Shown here one piece after another: positions 24,967 through 34,756 of a DNA stretch of 64,000 bases (positions within the stretch are counted from its first letter, which is position 1; each line of letters begins with the position of its first letter). The position numbers and the translations under genes are program-made. This DNA is from Catenulispora pinistramenti (GTDB lineage: Bacteria > Actinomycetota > Actinomycetes > Streptomycetales > Catenulisporaceae). The notes below the pieces were generated by a model. The model worked only from the letters and a program-made list of their open reading frames with translations. It had not been told where the DNA came from and searched no databases. The stretch is from the NCBI RefSeq assembly GCF_018274385.1, contig NZ_JAAFYZ010000033.1, positions 1-64,000 on the forward strand, in the 5' to 3' direction.

Positions 24967-27900
24967 GACCAGCACGTCAGACCTCCCCGCTGCGCCGGCT
25001 GCGTGAGATCGCCGTCGGCTTGCTCAGCCTGCTTGTGCTGCTCGCGGCTACTTTGGGGCTGCCGGTGCTGCTGTACGTGGTCACCAAGGGACTCCTGCCG
25101 CACCACACCCCGACCACCAGCGGCGTCCGGGATCTGTTCACCAAGAAGGACAACGGCTCGACGTTGCTCGCGGCTGTCGCGATCGTGGCCTGGCTGGGCT
25201 GGGCGGCGTTCGCGGTCAGCGTGCTCATCGAGATCCCCGCCCGCTTGTCCGGTCGTGCCGCGATCCGCGTACCGGGACTTGGCTGGTCGCAGAAGACTGC
25301 CGCCGGGCTGCTGTCCGGGATAGCGCTGCTGCTGACAGCTGCCCCCGGCCTGGCCACGGTGCACACCGCGGTTCCACACCTTCCAACTGTTGTGGCGACG
25401 ACGGCCTATTCCCAGCCAGCTCAGATGACGACAATGTCGCAGCAGATCAACGTCGACAGCCACGGCGAAGCCCATACGACCACCTACGTCGTTCAGCCTG
25501 GCGACAGCCTGTGGAAGATCGCAGAGGACCATCTGGGCAGTGGCGATCAGTATCCAGCGATTGCCGCGTTGAACGACGGGCACGTGATGCGTGACGGCAC
25601 GGTCTTTCACGCTGAGGTATTCCTGCAGCCGGGCTGGACGCTGCAGGTCCCCGTTCGCGCTGTGGCAGAACCGGTGCCAGCGCACACGGGAATGCATGAC
25701 ACCGCGGAGAGCCAGCACGTTGTGCAACAGGGCGAGTCCTTGTCGGAGATCGCCGGACACGACTACGGCGATTCGGCGCAGTGGCCAAGGATCTTCGCCG
25801 CGAACGAGGGGGCGGAGCAGAACGGTGGACACTTCACCGACCCGAATCTCATCTTCCCAGGTGAGAGACTGACGATTCCGTATCTCCCGGCGCCATCTGC
25901 GGCCCCAGGGCCGTCCATCGTTGCGAATCCAGATCCTGCCAATCTGGTCCACCACGCGCCTATGACTCCCTCCGCCCCGAGCCAAACACAGCATGACGAT
26001 GCTGCCAAGGCCGTAGAGAGCATTGCAGACGCGCTGGGCGATACGGAACGACCAGCTACTTCGATGGCTCCGTCTCAGTATTTTGTGACATCACCGCAGG
26101 GGTCTGCGGATTCCTTCCCGCCTTCTGGCAGCTCGGCGTCGGCCGTCACCGCGTCTGAGCACGAACAGAACATCTTGCTCGTAGTCTTCGGTATATCGGG
26201 CATCTCCGCGTCGACGTTGCTCGCGCTGCTCGCACAGCGCAGGAAGATCCAACAGAACCGCCGAGTGGTCGGTCACCGGATCGCCATGCCCGGCTCTCAG
26301 GCCGCAGGCCTGGAACGACAGCTACGCGCCGGCGCCGATCCGGCCAACCGGGATTTCCTCGACCGCGCGCTGCGTACCTTGGCCAAGCACTCGGCCGACA
26401 CCGGCCGCCTCATACCGGAGGTCGCGGCCGCCATCGTGCGTGAGGGCGGCGTCGAGCTTCGACTCAGCCACCCGTGCCCGCCGATCGCACCTTTCGCAGC
26501 ACTCAACGATGCCGCGTGGTGGTGCGCCAAGGACCAGGCGAAGCTGCTTGCCCGCAAAGCGGCTGCCGAGCAGCCGATCCCGTATCCGGCGTTGGTCATG
26601 ATGGGGCAGACCGGTGGTGGCGAACCTGTGCTGCTCGACCTGGAGCACTACGGGGTCGTCGAGATCGGCGGCGATCAGCGGCAAGCCGCCGGGGTCGTCC
26701 GCTCCTTGGGCGTGGAGCTCCCTTGGTCGGACTATGTTTCTGTGGCGCCTGCGGGTATATCGCTGGATCCGGCGCTCGCCCGCAATCAGGTTCGTCGCGA
26801 CCCGCCCGAGCAGGTGCTGCCCGCTCTTGAACAGTGGGCACAGGCGGTGGGTGACGCGCTTCCGGAAGGTGCGGGGAGCGGGACAGAGGCACTTCGGATG
26901 GCCAGGATCGGGCAGACCAACCCCGGCGTGACTGAACCCCGGGTACTGCTGGGCGCCGGGGAATGGGTTACCCCACAGCGGGCCGAGCAGCTGAGCTCGC
27001 TTGCGCAAAGGCAACCGCGGGCCAGTACGGCCGCGGTCATCGCCGTCGGCGACAGCGTCGTACCAGTGGGCCACCGCATAACCGTCGACGGGGCCGGCGA
27101 GGCTCTATTCCATGACCTGAACCTCTCCGTGACTATGCAGCGCGTCGACGAGGAGCAGCATGGCCGACTGATGAGCGTCGTGTCGCCTACTCAGCTCCCA
27201 AGCATCATCGAGCCCGGGTGGCAGGTCGGCCTTGATGCGTTCAACCGAGCGGTTGCGAAACAGCCGAGCTCCGGTGAACCAGTCGCGCAAGACACGGAGC
27301 ATCAGGAGGTGTGGGTCAGAACTCTGGGAACGATCGATGTATGGGGCACCGCATCGGTCACTGATCCGAAACTGGTCGAAACAGCCGCGTACCTCGCACT
27401 CCATCCAGGAACCGGCATCACAGGACTCAGCACCGAACTCGGCATCGCCACCCAGGCCGCCGGAACCCGGCTGGCCCAGATCCGCGACGCCTTCGGCCTC
27501 GATCACGAGGGAAGCGAACTGCTACTGGCCGCCCCCGATGGCCGATTCGGCTTCACCGAGCGGGTTGGTTGCGACTGGACTGCCTTCGAGGAACATCGCC
27601 GGAACGGCCGCTTCATGCAGGCTCTGGCCTTCGTCCGCGGCGAACCGTTCGCTGACGCCTGGCCCGGCCGCTATGCCTGGGCCGAGCCGTATCGGCAGGT
27701 GATGATATCGACCATCATCGATGTCGCTCACACCCTCGCGCAGACCTGCCGTGAAGATCGCGACTTCGAGTCCGCCAGGTATGCCGTCAGCCGAGGCCTG
27801 CTCGCCGTCCCCTACGCCGAGCTGCTGTACCGCGACCTGATGCTGGTGGTCGGTGATGAGGCGCGTCCCGACCGCGATGAGGAACTGGCGACCTTGTTCG

Positions 27901-28022
27901 CCACCTTTAGCAACATCTGCGATGAGCATGGGATAGAACCCATGCCGGATACAGTTGCGGTGATGCAGCAGCTCAACGGCCTCGGCCGCAAGACTACGCC
28001 CGGCCTTCGGTCGGTGTCATGA
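24963..28022 (+). CDS. LysM-BTAD fusion membrane protein of the Tad locus
   Basis: A 1019-aa protein at the end of the Tad operon. Three N-terminal membrane helices (about 15-40, 65-90, 108-130) are followed by two LysM domains, about 174-230 (TYVVQPGDSLWKIAEDHLG) and 252-309 (HVVQQGESLSEIAGHDYG). A Ser/Pro-rich linker and a further helix at about 400-425 follow, then a large cytoplasmic part. The C-terminal 220 residues (from WVRTLGTIDVWG) resemble the bacterial transcriptional activator domain (BTAD) of SARP-type regulators. LysM binds peptidoglycan. BTAD without a DNA-binding domain may act as a TPR-like scaffold. ATG overlaps the previous stop. It may anchor or sense pilus assembly at the wall. 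Confidence 0.83.
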   Translation: MRPARQTSPLRRLREIAVGLLSLLVLLAATLGLPVLLYVVTKGLLPHHTPTTSGVRDLFTKKDNGSTLLAAVAIVAWLGWAAFAVSVLIEIPARLSGRAAIRVPGLGWSQKTAAGLLSGIALLLTAAPGLATVHTAVPHLPTVVATTAYSQPAQMTTMSQQINVDSHGEAHTTTYVVQPGDSLWKIAEDHLGSGDQYPAIAALNDGHVMRDGTVFHAEVFLQPGWTLQVPVRAVAEPVPAHTGMHDTAESQHVVQQGESLSEIAGHDYGDSAQWPRIFAANEGAEQNGGHFTDPNLIFPGERLTIPYLPAPSAAPGPSIVANPDPANLVHHAPMTPSAPSQTQHDDAAKAVESIADALGDTERPATSMAPSQYFVTSPQGSADSFPPSGSSASAVTASEHEQNILLVVFGISGISASTLLALLAQRRKIQQNRRVVGHRIAMPGSQAAGLERQLRAGADPANRDFLDRALRTLAKHSADTGRLIPEVAAAIVREGGVELRLSHPCPPIAPFAALNDAAWWCAKDQAKLLARKAAAEQPIPYPALVMMGQTGGGEPVLLDLEHYGVVEIGGDQRQAAGVVRSLGVELPWSDYVSVAPAGISLDPALARNQVRRDPPEQVLPALEQWAQAVGDALPEGAGSGTEALRMARIGQTNPGVTEPRVLLGAGEWVTPQRAEQLSSLAQRQPRASTAAVIAVGDSVVPVGHRITVDGAGEALFHDLNLSVTMQRVDEEQHGRLMSVVSPTQLPSIIEPGWQVGLDAFNRAVAKQPSSGEPVAQDTEHQEVWVRTLGTIDVWGTASVTDPKLVETAAYLALHPGTGITGLSTELGIATQAAGTRLAQIRDAFGLDHEGSELLLAAPDGRFGFTERVGCDWTAFEEHRRNGRFMQALAFVRGEPFADAWPGRYAWAEPYRQVMISTIIDVAHTLAQTCREDRDFESARYAVSRGLLAVPYAELLYRDLMLVVGDEARPDRDEELATLFATFSNICDEHGIEPMPDTVAVMQQLNGLGRKTTPGLRSVS

Positions 28023-28129
28023 CTATCGTCGACGACACCTTCGGTGTCGCGCGAGACGGCGACTGTCTGTACGGGAAGACGATTTCAGCGGTTTGCCCCT
28101 GACGGCAGGCAAGTCGCTCCTCAAGGTCG

Positions 28130-28498
28130 CTACGCCAGGTGTGCCGGCCACGCTTCCAGCCGCTGAACGATGCCACCCAGTCGTTCCTCGAACTCGTCAA
28201 CGGTCAGCTCGGTAGTACGCCTGCGATGCCAGAGGTCGTCGAGCTCATCGTCGAGATCACCCAGTTCCATCAGCTTGTCGGCTGCGGCCAACTTGGCTGC
28301 GACCCAGTCGTCGGCCAGTGGGGCGGGGGAGCCCGGGTCGCGGTTTTTGTTGTTTATCACTGCGATCGTGCATCGCATCTCGGCGCTGATGCCACGTCCG
28401 ACCAGCTCGATCGTCTGGAAGGTCGTGTCGTTGTCGTGCAGTATTTCGTCCAGGAGGGCGAGGATCCTCGAGCTGTGGATTGTTGGCTTGTCGGTCAC
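28130..28498 (-). CDS. Candidate immunity protein for the RHS toxin
   Basis: A 122-aa acidic, soluble protein with no recognised domain, rich in Asp and Glu in the C-terminal half (MELGDLDDELDDLWHR). GTG 28498 overlaps the stop of the RHS toxin gene (GTGA), the usual place of the cognate immunity gene in polymorphic toxin loci. Function is inferred only from this position, size and charge. It has no signal peptide, so it would protect in the cytoplasm. Confidence 0.72.
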   Translation of the reverse strand: MTDKPTIHSSRILALLDEILHDNDTTFQTIELVGRGISAEMRCTIAVINNKNRDPGSPAPLADDWVAAKLAAADKLMELGDLDDELDDLWHRRRTTELTVDEFEERLGGIVQRLEAWPAHLA

Positions 28499-31400
28499 GA
28501 GCCTCCTCCAAGTAGTCCTCTGGCCCAGCGCTGCGCGGCGAAATCGGTGGGAACGTCCAACCCGCCGGCTGACAAGGTCTTCGTGCAGAATGTCAGACAG
28601 TTGTTGTCCCGCAAACTATAGTCCTTGGTTACCCCGAGATTATCCTTCATGTACTTGATGGCTGCTTCAGAGTTGGGGAGTTCGAAAGGGATCGAGAAAT
28701 CCGGAGGCTCTCGCAGGTTTAGCCCGCCTTCGTTGCCCAGGAGGCGAATTTCAGTTGGCCCCCCTGGATGTGGCCATAGATCCTGATGCCTGGTTCCGGC
28801 GCCTTCGGCCACCTCAATGCTGAAGTGTCCGTATTCGCCGATCCTTGGATAGTAGTGCAGTGTTGCAAGGCCTGGTGTGGGAGCTTCCGCAGTCTCGCAG
28901 AGTCCGAGCGGGTCGAAGAACGTTAGCGGGTTGAGAACATAGGAGTGGTCGTTCGGTGACGGACCCAGGCCGAGCGGGTCCGGTGTGAGGTAGTTGGCGG
29001 TATCAGGGTCGTAATAGCGGTTCAGGTTGTAATGCAGACCGGTTTCGTCGTCGTAGTACTGCCCCGGAAAGCGCAGGGGACAGTCCACGTCGGCGTCAGC
29101 TCTGGTGGAGATGGTGCGACCCCATAGGGTCGTCGTGGTGCGCCAGGCGATCTGGCCATCGGGCGTGACGAGTTCGGTGGGTGTGCCGATCAGGTCGGTG
29201 ACGATCGCATGGAAGGTCTCGTCGATACGACTCTGGTCTGCGTCGGCTGCCCAACTGCGTTGCCGCTGCGCTGCAGGTTGGAAGGTGCCCGGGTCGTAGT
29301 CCCATGTCAGGGCGACAAACACCCCGTCATCACCGCGTGTGAGCCGTTCGGCCACGCGCATGCCGTCCCACGTGAAGCGGATCTGCTCGGCGACAGTGCC
29401 GTCGTCTCCCAGCCGGTACTTGCCGGTGCGGCGGCCGATCGGGTCGTAGCTGTAGCGCCAGGTGCCGTAGTCGGGAGTGGTCGCTTCTACTAGTTGGTCC
29501 TGGGAGTCCCATGTGTAAGCCCAGGTCTTGCGTCGGCCGTCCAACGTTCGGCGGACGGTGCGCACCAGACGCCCGGTCTCGTCGTACTCGTGGTGCGAGC
29601 GGCCGAACTGGTGAATCAGTGTGCGCTTGGCGTTGGCCGGTCCGCCCGCGGCACTTGGGTCGCCACTTGCTACAGGCGTCGCCAGGTTTCCATATGCGTC
29701 ATACGCGTAGGACTCGTGCCAGTCTTGCGCGCTGATCGCAGTTACGCGACCGGAAGTATCGGACGCGATGAGACGAGTTCCCCTGACGCTGTCTTGGAGC
29801 TCGACAGGGACTCCGTCGGGACGCCAAGTCCAGGAGCGGCTCAGAATCAGGTCGGGCTCTGTGAGACCGGAAGCGCCCAATCCGTTCTCTGCATACGGAT
29901 TACCGCGCTGTAGGCGTTCGCCAGTGGGCCGGCCGGCGGCGTCGTATTGCCGGACCAGCCAGCTGTCGGTGCCGAAGCCGCGATGGGTCTGTCTTCCTGC
30001 CGCATCGACGACGAAATCCAGGCGGCCGGTACCAGCGTTCAGCCCGATTGCACGACCAGCCGCGTCGTAGGTCCATTCCGACTCGGCTCCCGAGGAGGCG
30101 ACTCTGCGGATTCGGCGCCCGACCGCGTCGTACACGTAGCGTGTCGTGTGCTCGCCCACAGTCTCGGCGAGAACTCGTCCCAGCGGATCGTGCTCGTATG
30201 CTAGAACGCTGCCGCCCGGACCACTCGCATCGGCCATGCGCCCAGCAGAGTCGTAGGAATAGCAATACTCACCTTCGGGGGTCTGCCGTGCCACTACGCG
30301 ACCGACGGCATCGCGGACGAGAGTGATCACCTGCCCGGCCCCCGTGGTTCGTTCGACTATGCGCCCAGCCGCGTCATATGAATAGCCAAGGCGGCGCCCG
30401 ACGAAATCGGTCTCCTCCGTCAAACGGCCGGATGCGTCATAGGCGTAGCTCCAGGTGCCACTGTCCGGGTTCGCGACGGCCAGCAGGTTGAGCTCGCTGT
30501 CGTACCGGAATGTGTGTCGAACACCGTCTGGGCCGGTCCTTGCGGTCAGCGTGCCCATCGGTCCCGGCTCGAAGGCGGTGATCGCGCCGATCGGGTCCAC
30601 GGACTCAAGCAGTCGTCCGTTGGCGTCGTGTCGCCATCGCACGGTGGCTCCGCTCGGATCCGTACGGGAAAGCGGCAGACCTTCGGCGCTCCATTCGAAT
30701 CTCGTGACCGCCCCCAGTGGGTCGGTTACTTGGACCACACGGCCGACCTGGTCCCGGACGGCGCGTGTCGTGTGGCCGAGCGGATCGGTCTCCGCTATGA
30801 CCAGGCCGGCCGCATCGGTGGTGAACCGAGTTGTCGCACCGAGGGCATCCGTGCGGGTCAGCAATGAACCTGTCGGCGTGTATTCGAACCTGGTCACAGC
30901 GCCGGTGGGGCCGATGAGGCATATCAGGTTGCCGCGTTCGTCGTGTTCTTGCTGCCAGGTCGTGCCGTCCGGGCCGGTGGTCTCGACCAGTTGGTGCGGT
31001 GCGCTGTACCCGAGTGACGTGACCGCGCCGTCGGCTGCGATGACGCGTCGCACGTTACCGGCATCGCCGTACTCGAACGTGGTCTGGTTTCCGAGGGCAT
31101 CGGTATGGGACAGGATCCGGCCGTCGCGATCCGTTTCGGTGAGCTTGGTATTGCCGAGTGGGTCGATCTCGGTACGGACGTGACCGTGCTCGTCGTACTG
31201 GTACGTGGTCTCGTGTCCGAGGGAGTCGGTGGCCACGGTGGTTCGGTTGCTCGGGTCGTAGGAGAACGTCCCTGACAAGAATTGGCCCTCGCCTCGAACC
31301 ACCCGGCCAAGGTGGTCGTAGTGGTAGGCGTAGCGGTAGCCGGAGCGGTCCTCCCACGCGACGATTCGGCTCTGCTCGTCCCACTCGTACCGCAGCGGCA

Positions 31401-33126
31401 GGCCGGAGGAGTCCACCACGCCCACCAGACGGCCGTGCTCGTCATAGTCGAACCGTCGCAGCGTTACGTCAGACCCGGAATCCGATACGGCGGGATCGAC
31501 CAGCAATCGCAGGGCCGTGATCCGTGGCCCGGCTGCGGTAAGGCTGCTATCCACAGCGATCCTGTAGCCGGGATGCTCGACCATCTGCGGAGTGCCGGAG
31601 GCGTCGCGCACGATGCGGATCTGGTTGCCGTTGCGGTCCGATATCGCCGTCAGGTCCCGGATCTGTCCGGCCGCATCCTGGTAGTGCACCGTCGAGAAGT
31701 GATAGGTCTTGCCCGACCAGGAGTCGCTGATCCGAATCTCATCGGTCTGCCGGTTCCACACCAGCGGCCAACGACGGCCCCGTTGAGGCAGCACTTCGAA
31801 TTCGTCGGCGGGCACCGGGTAGTCCAGACGTTGTGCATCGTCCCCGGCGAAGTGGATACCGGCTTCGTTGATCGACAGCCGTTGGTCCAGCGTCGAGGAC
31901 CAGCCGGGGCCGAACAGACGGCCTGTGGCGTATCCAGAGGTGTAGGCACGGCGTAGCACTAACGGCAGTACCCCGGGCAACTCCACGTCAGTCGCATCGG
32001 TAAGCATCCACCCGGACACCACGTCTACGGGGTCGAGCTCGGTTTGCGCGTCCTGATTGCCATCCGCGGTGCGCGCTTGCTCTCCGACTGCGTTGCCTTC
32101 GCCTTCCGTCGTGACAGCAGTTTCCGTCCCGGCAGTGTTCTCAATGCCCTCTGCCTCGCTGCCGACAACGTTGCGTTCCTCGCCTTCGGCCTCGCCACCG
32201 AGCTTGCCCAGAACTTTGCCGCCCACCGCGCCCAAGGCTTTACCGCCGAGAGAGGTGGCACCTAGCATTCCGGCGCCCATCAGCGCGTCGCCGAAGTGGC
32301 CTTGCATGGCATCGCCACTGATCTGCAGGCCGGTGCTGGCCAGCGCGACCAGGTTGTCGGCCTCGGCCAGGCCGGCGGTGACGACGTCGACACCGGGGAT
32401 CCAGGAGGTGGCCAGGGCCAGGACGTCCAGGACCGGGGCGATCTCGTTGGCGACCTCGGCGATCTTCCCGCCCCACTCGGACAGATCCGCGCCGAGGTGT
32501 TGCCACCAGTGCTTGTTGTGGATGCCGTCCGATTGGGCGTGATGCATCGCTTTGGCGCAGTCCTTCGCTGCGGTGATGCGGTCGTTGTAGGCCTGGTGCG
32601 CCTGCGCGGTCAGCGCGGCCATACGGTTCTTGGCGTCGCTGAGGTTCTTCTGCGCGATGTCGTGGTCGGTTTGGGCGTCGGCGACAGCGTGCGGGTTGGG
32701 GTTGACGGCGTGGGTCTGCTGCGCACCTTTCAAATCGTCCGCGGCCGTGTCGGCGTTGGTCGTGGCGCGCTGTAGATCGATCTGCGCGTCCTGTGCCTGA
32801 CGCAACGCCGCATCGGCCTTGGCCTGCGCCGCCTGCAACTTCGGCGCGTACGCCGACAGCGCGTCGGAGGCTTCGCTGTAGGACGTGTACAGCTTCTGCA
32901 ACCGACCTGGCAACGAACCGAAGTTCGCCTTGAAAGCATCGGCGGTCTGACCTACCCACTGCAGTGTCGCAGTGTCCCTACCAAAGGAATTCAAGCCTTG
33001 GTATGCCGACTCCACATCGTGCGCGAAGTCACCGAACTCCTTGGCAAGCGCCTGAACCGACTCCACGACACCAGGTGTCGGGTCCCCGTCCAAACCCAAA
33101 ATGTCCCAACCAGACGGACGCGTCAA
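28495..33126 (-). CDS. RHS/YD-repeat polymorphic toxin with WXG N-terminus
   Basis: A 1543-aa toxin. Residues 1-110 are helical with LQWVGQTADAF, a WXG-type motif as in type VII substrates. A coiled coil (about 85-190) and a Gly/Ala-rich hydrophobic region (about 215-310) follow. An RHS entry domain (DUF6531 type) starts near 363 with DPVDVVSGWMLTDATDVELP. About 850 residues of YD repeats (G-xx-TxYxYD pattern) then form the cocoon. The core closes at FPGQYYDDETGLHYNLNRYYDPD and DPLGL near 1405. The last 135 residues are a distinct toxin: GHFSIEV then NNCLTFC, a His-before-Cys order like circularly permuted papain-fold peptidases. Start is TTG 33126 after GGGAGGG. Gene overlaps the immunity candidate. 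Confidence 0.9.
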   Translation of the reverse strand: MTRPSGWDILGLDGDPTPGVVESVQALAKEFGDFAHDVESAYQGLNSFGRDTATLQWVGQTADAFKANFGSLPGRLQKLYTSYSEASDALSAYAPKLQAAQAKADAALRQAQDAQIDLQRATTNADTAADDLKGAQQTHAVNPNPHAVADAQTDHDIAQKNLSDAKNRMAALTAQAHQAYNDRITAAKDCAKAMHHAQSDGIHNKHWWQHLGADLSEWGGKIAEVANEIAPVLDVLALATSWIPGVDVVTAGLAEADNLVALASTGLQISGDAMQGHFGDALMGAGMLGATSLGGKALGAVGGKVLGKLGGEAEGEERNVVGSEAEGIENTAGTETAVTTEGEGNAVGEQARTADGNQDAQTELDPVDVVSGWMLTDATDVELPGVLPLVLRRAYTSGYATGRLFGPGWSSTLDQRLSINEAGIHFAGDDAQRLDYPVPADEFEVLPQRGRRWPLVWNRQTDEIRISDSWSGKTYHFSTVHYQDAAGQIRDLTAISDRNGNQIRIVRDASGTPQMVEHPGYRIAVDSSLTAAGPRITALRLLVDPAVSDSGSDVTLRRFDYDEHGRLVGVVDSSGLPLRYEWDEQSRIVAWEDRSGYRYAYHYDHLGRVVRGEGQFLSGTFSYDPSNRTTVATDSLGHETTYQYDEHGHVRTEIDPLGNTKLTETDRDGRILSHTDALGNQTTFEYGDAGNVRRVIAADGAVTSLGYSAPHQLVETTGPDGTTWQQEHDERGNLICLIGPTGAVTRFEYTPTGSLLTRTDALGATTRFTTDAAGLVIAETDPLGHTTRAVRDQVGRVVQVTDPLGAVTRFEWSAEGLPLSRTDPSGATVRWRHDANGRLLESVDPIGAITAFEPGPMGTLTARTGPDGVRHTFRYDSELNLLAVANPDSGTWSYAYDASGRLTEETDFVGRRLGYSYDAAGRIVERTTGAGQVITLVRDAVGRVVARQTPEGEYCYSYDSAGRMADASGPGGSVLAYEHDPLGRVLAETVGEHTTRYVYDAVGRRIRRVASSGAESEWTYDAAGRAIGLNAGTGRLDFVVDAAGRQTHRGFGTDSWLVRQYDAAGRPTGERLQRGNPYAENGLGASGLTEPDLILSRSWTWRPDGVPVELQDSVRGTRLIASDTSGRVTAISAQDWHESYAYDAYGNLATPVASGDPSAAGGPANAKRTLIHQFGRSHHEYDETGRLVRTVRRTLDGRRKTWAYTWDSQDQLVEATTPDYGTWRYSYDPIGRRTGKYRLGDDGTVAEQIRFTWDGMRVAERLTRGDDGVFVALTWDYDPGTFQPAAQRQRSWAADADQSRIDETFHAIVTDLIGTPTELVTPDGQIAWRTTTTLWGRTISTRADADVDCPLRFPGQYYDDETGLHYNLNRYYDPDTANYLTPDPLGLGPSPNDHSYVLNPLTFFDPLGLCETAEAPTPGLATLHYYPRIGEYGHFSIEVAEGAGTRHQDLWPHPGGPTEIRLLGNEGGLNLREPPDFSIPFELPNSEAAIKYMKDNLGVTKDYSLRDNNCLTFCTKTLSAGGLDVPTDFAAQRWARGLLGGGS

Positions 33127-33941
33127 CGGCCAGCCCTCCCCCGAGTCTGAACTTCTGCTTGCTCACGCAAGCAGTCGGTGGGACCAGGATGCTGCCCAGA
33201 TCGCCGACGCCTTGCGACAGGCAGCGAGTTTACAAAGTCGACCGCGTGCGCGGTAACCCCCGAGGTTGAGGCAACTACTCACTGTCGTGTAGCGCCCCAC
33301 GGCGTCTCGTGTTTGGTCATGAGTAGGTCCGGACCGCCCGGGTCACGAGGGCCTGTCTCGCCTCGGAGCCTACCGAATAGGGCAAGGTGCGGGGCCATCT
33401 ATCACCGGCTAATACTCCCCGGCCAACCAGTGTGTCGCGGATCCGATAGACGCCCAGTACGACGCCCCGCATCGCGCGGTAGCGCGCGGCACGATCACCA
33501 CGGCATAGCAGCGAGCTATCGGGAGGGCGGGCGGCGGGTCAGCTGGTCGGCCAAGACGCGTTGGCCAGCACGTTGTGATGAAAGCCTGGGTCGTCCGACT
33601 CCAGGCCCAGGGAGTACTGAAGCCGGTCGGGCGGCGCACCGCCTCGGCGGACGCCCGGTCGGTCGCCGGAGTCCTCTTCGGGTTGCTCGCACGCGCGATA
33701 CGGGCCTTGAGATCCGGGACCTGACGACTCGAACTCGGACGAACGGACCCTCGGCAACCGTCGGCGAGGCGTATGTGCAACTGCCCCACCGAAGCACTCG
33801 ATCATGTCGGATGTCCGAGGAATCCCAAGGGAGTCAAGGTCAGATACTCCGAAACACTAGGCCAGAGACGGCGCCCCCGTTCTCTCGCCATCCATGACCC
33901 ACACATCAGTCCTCGATTTGCGCGGCTTTTCCCGCCAGCGG
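33127..33941. other. Intergenic, no recognisable gene
   Basis: Over 800 bases upstream of the RHS toxin and downstream of the small protein at 33942 have several overlapping open frames on both strands, none with a family resemblance or a good ribosome-binding site. It probably contains the RHS promoter and decayed island sequence. Confidence 0.45.
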
Positions 33942-34319
33942 TCAGCCCTGATCGACGCCGAGGAGCGTGCCCGCTTGACCGAACGGCGTGGCGAGGTTCT
34001 GGATGAGTTCGACGAACATCTTCTTGTTTCTGGAGGCACCGATGACACCCGCGGCCCAGCCCGAGGAAGCACTGGTCAGCCGCACCACTGTCGTTCCGGG
34101 TTGTGGACCGGCGAAGATCGTGAGGCCGACCTTCACGGACTGCCGCTTCCCGGCGAACGCCCCGAGCAGAATCGTCAGCGGGAGGCTGCCACGCTTCGCA
34201 TGGCCTGTCGTGTAGTCGTTCCACACAGTCGTGAATCCGGCGGTGCGAAGGACCTGGTCGGCCATGGAGCGAACGTTCTCGGCCTCTCCCTGGATGAGGA
34301 AGTCTGCATAGCTGCTCAA
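33942..34319 (-). CDS. Conserved small protein of unknown function
   Basis: A 125-aa protein, basic and Gly/Ser-rich, with FTTVWNDYTTGHAKRGSLPL, a hydrophobic strand ILLGAFAG and a later TSASSGWAAGVIGASRNKKM. The alternating beta-strand layout and GW/AAGxIGASR wording resemble small actinobacterial proteins of unknown role that I cannot name. TTG 34319 follows GAGGAG with good spacing and is preferred; GTG 34379 would add 20 residues. It lies near the right end of the island on the minus strand. Confidence 0.65.
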   Translation of the reverse strand: MSSYADFLIQGEAENVRSMADQVLRTAGFTTVWNDYTTGHAKRGSLPLTILLGAFAGKRQSVKVGLTIFAGPQPGTTVVRLTSASSGWAAGVIGASRNKKMFVELIQNLATPFGQAGTLLGVDQG

Positions 34320-34756
34320 GACCGTTGGCTCCTCGTGGTTGATTGAGGCGACTTGGGTAGTGCGCGACGAGTGAGGCACGGCCTGTCGTGCTGTGCGGCG
34401 TGCGGCAGCTTAGGTCGAGCCGGCTTTGGACGGCAATACCTCCTGGGCTCGGCAGCTGCTTCGCGAAGAGCTCGGCAGCACCGCCGTCAAACGTTCACTC
34501 GGTCAGCGGCAAGCCGTGCGATCCGCAGCGCGAGAGTTCTCGGCCACATCAGTTTTGCGAAAGCGGTGAAAGCCGAGATCAGTCAGGAGCGCCCAATTTC
34601 GTCGGCTCGCGGGTACGACGGGTCGAAGGAGCATCGCGGAGCAATCCAACGCGGTGCGGACCGTCTCGGTGATCACGGCTAATACGCGCCCAAATCGGCG
34701 ACGGCGCGCCCGACGCGACTGCTCCGCAGCATGACAGGACCGGTGTATTCGAATCC
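34320..34756. other. Intergenic at the right island end, no gene seen
   Basis: No frame here has family resemblance. The stretch ends at the attR-like repeat and may be non-coding end sequence of the island. Confidence 0.4.

Noticed and set aside
28900-32000. CRISPR array or DNA repeat region
   Set aside because: The repeats are protein-level YD repeats of an RHS toxin, diverged at DNA level, without spacers of fixed length.
33178-33897. Protein-coding genes in the 33.2-33.9 kb gap
   Set aside because: Overlapping frames on both strands, Arg/Pro-rich shadow composition, no ribosome-binding site or family resemblance.
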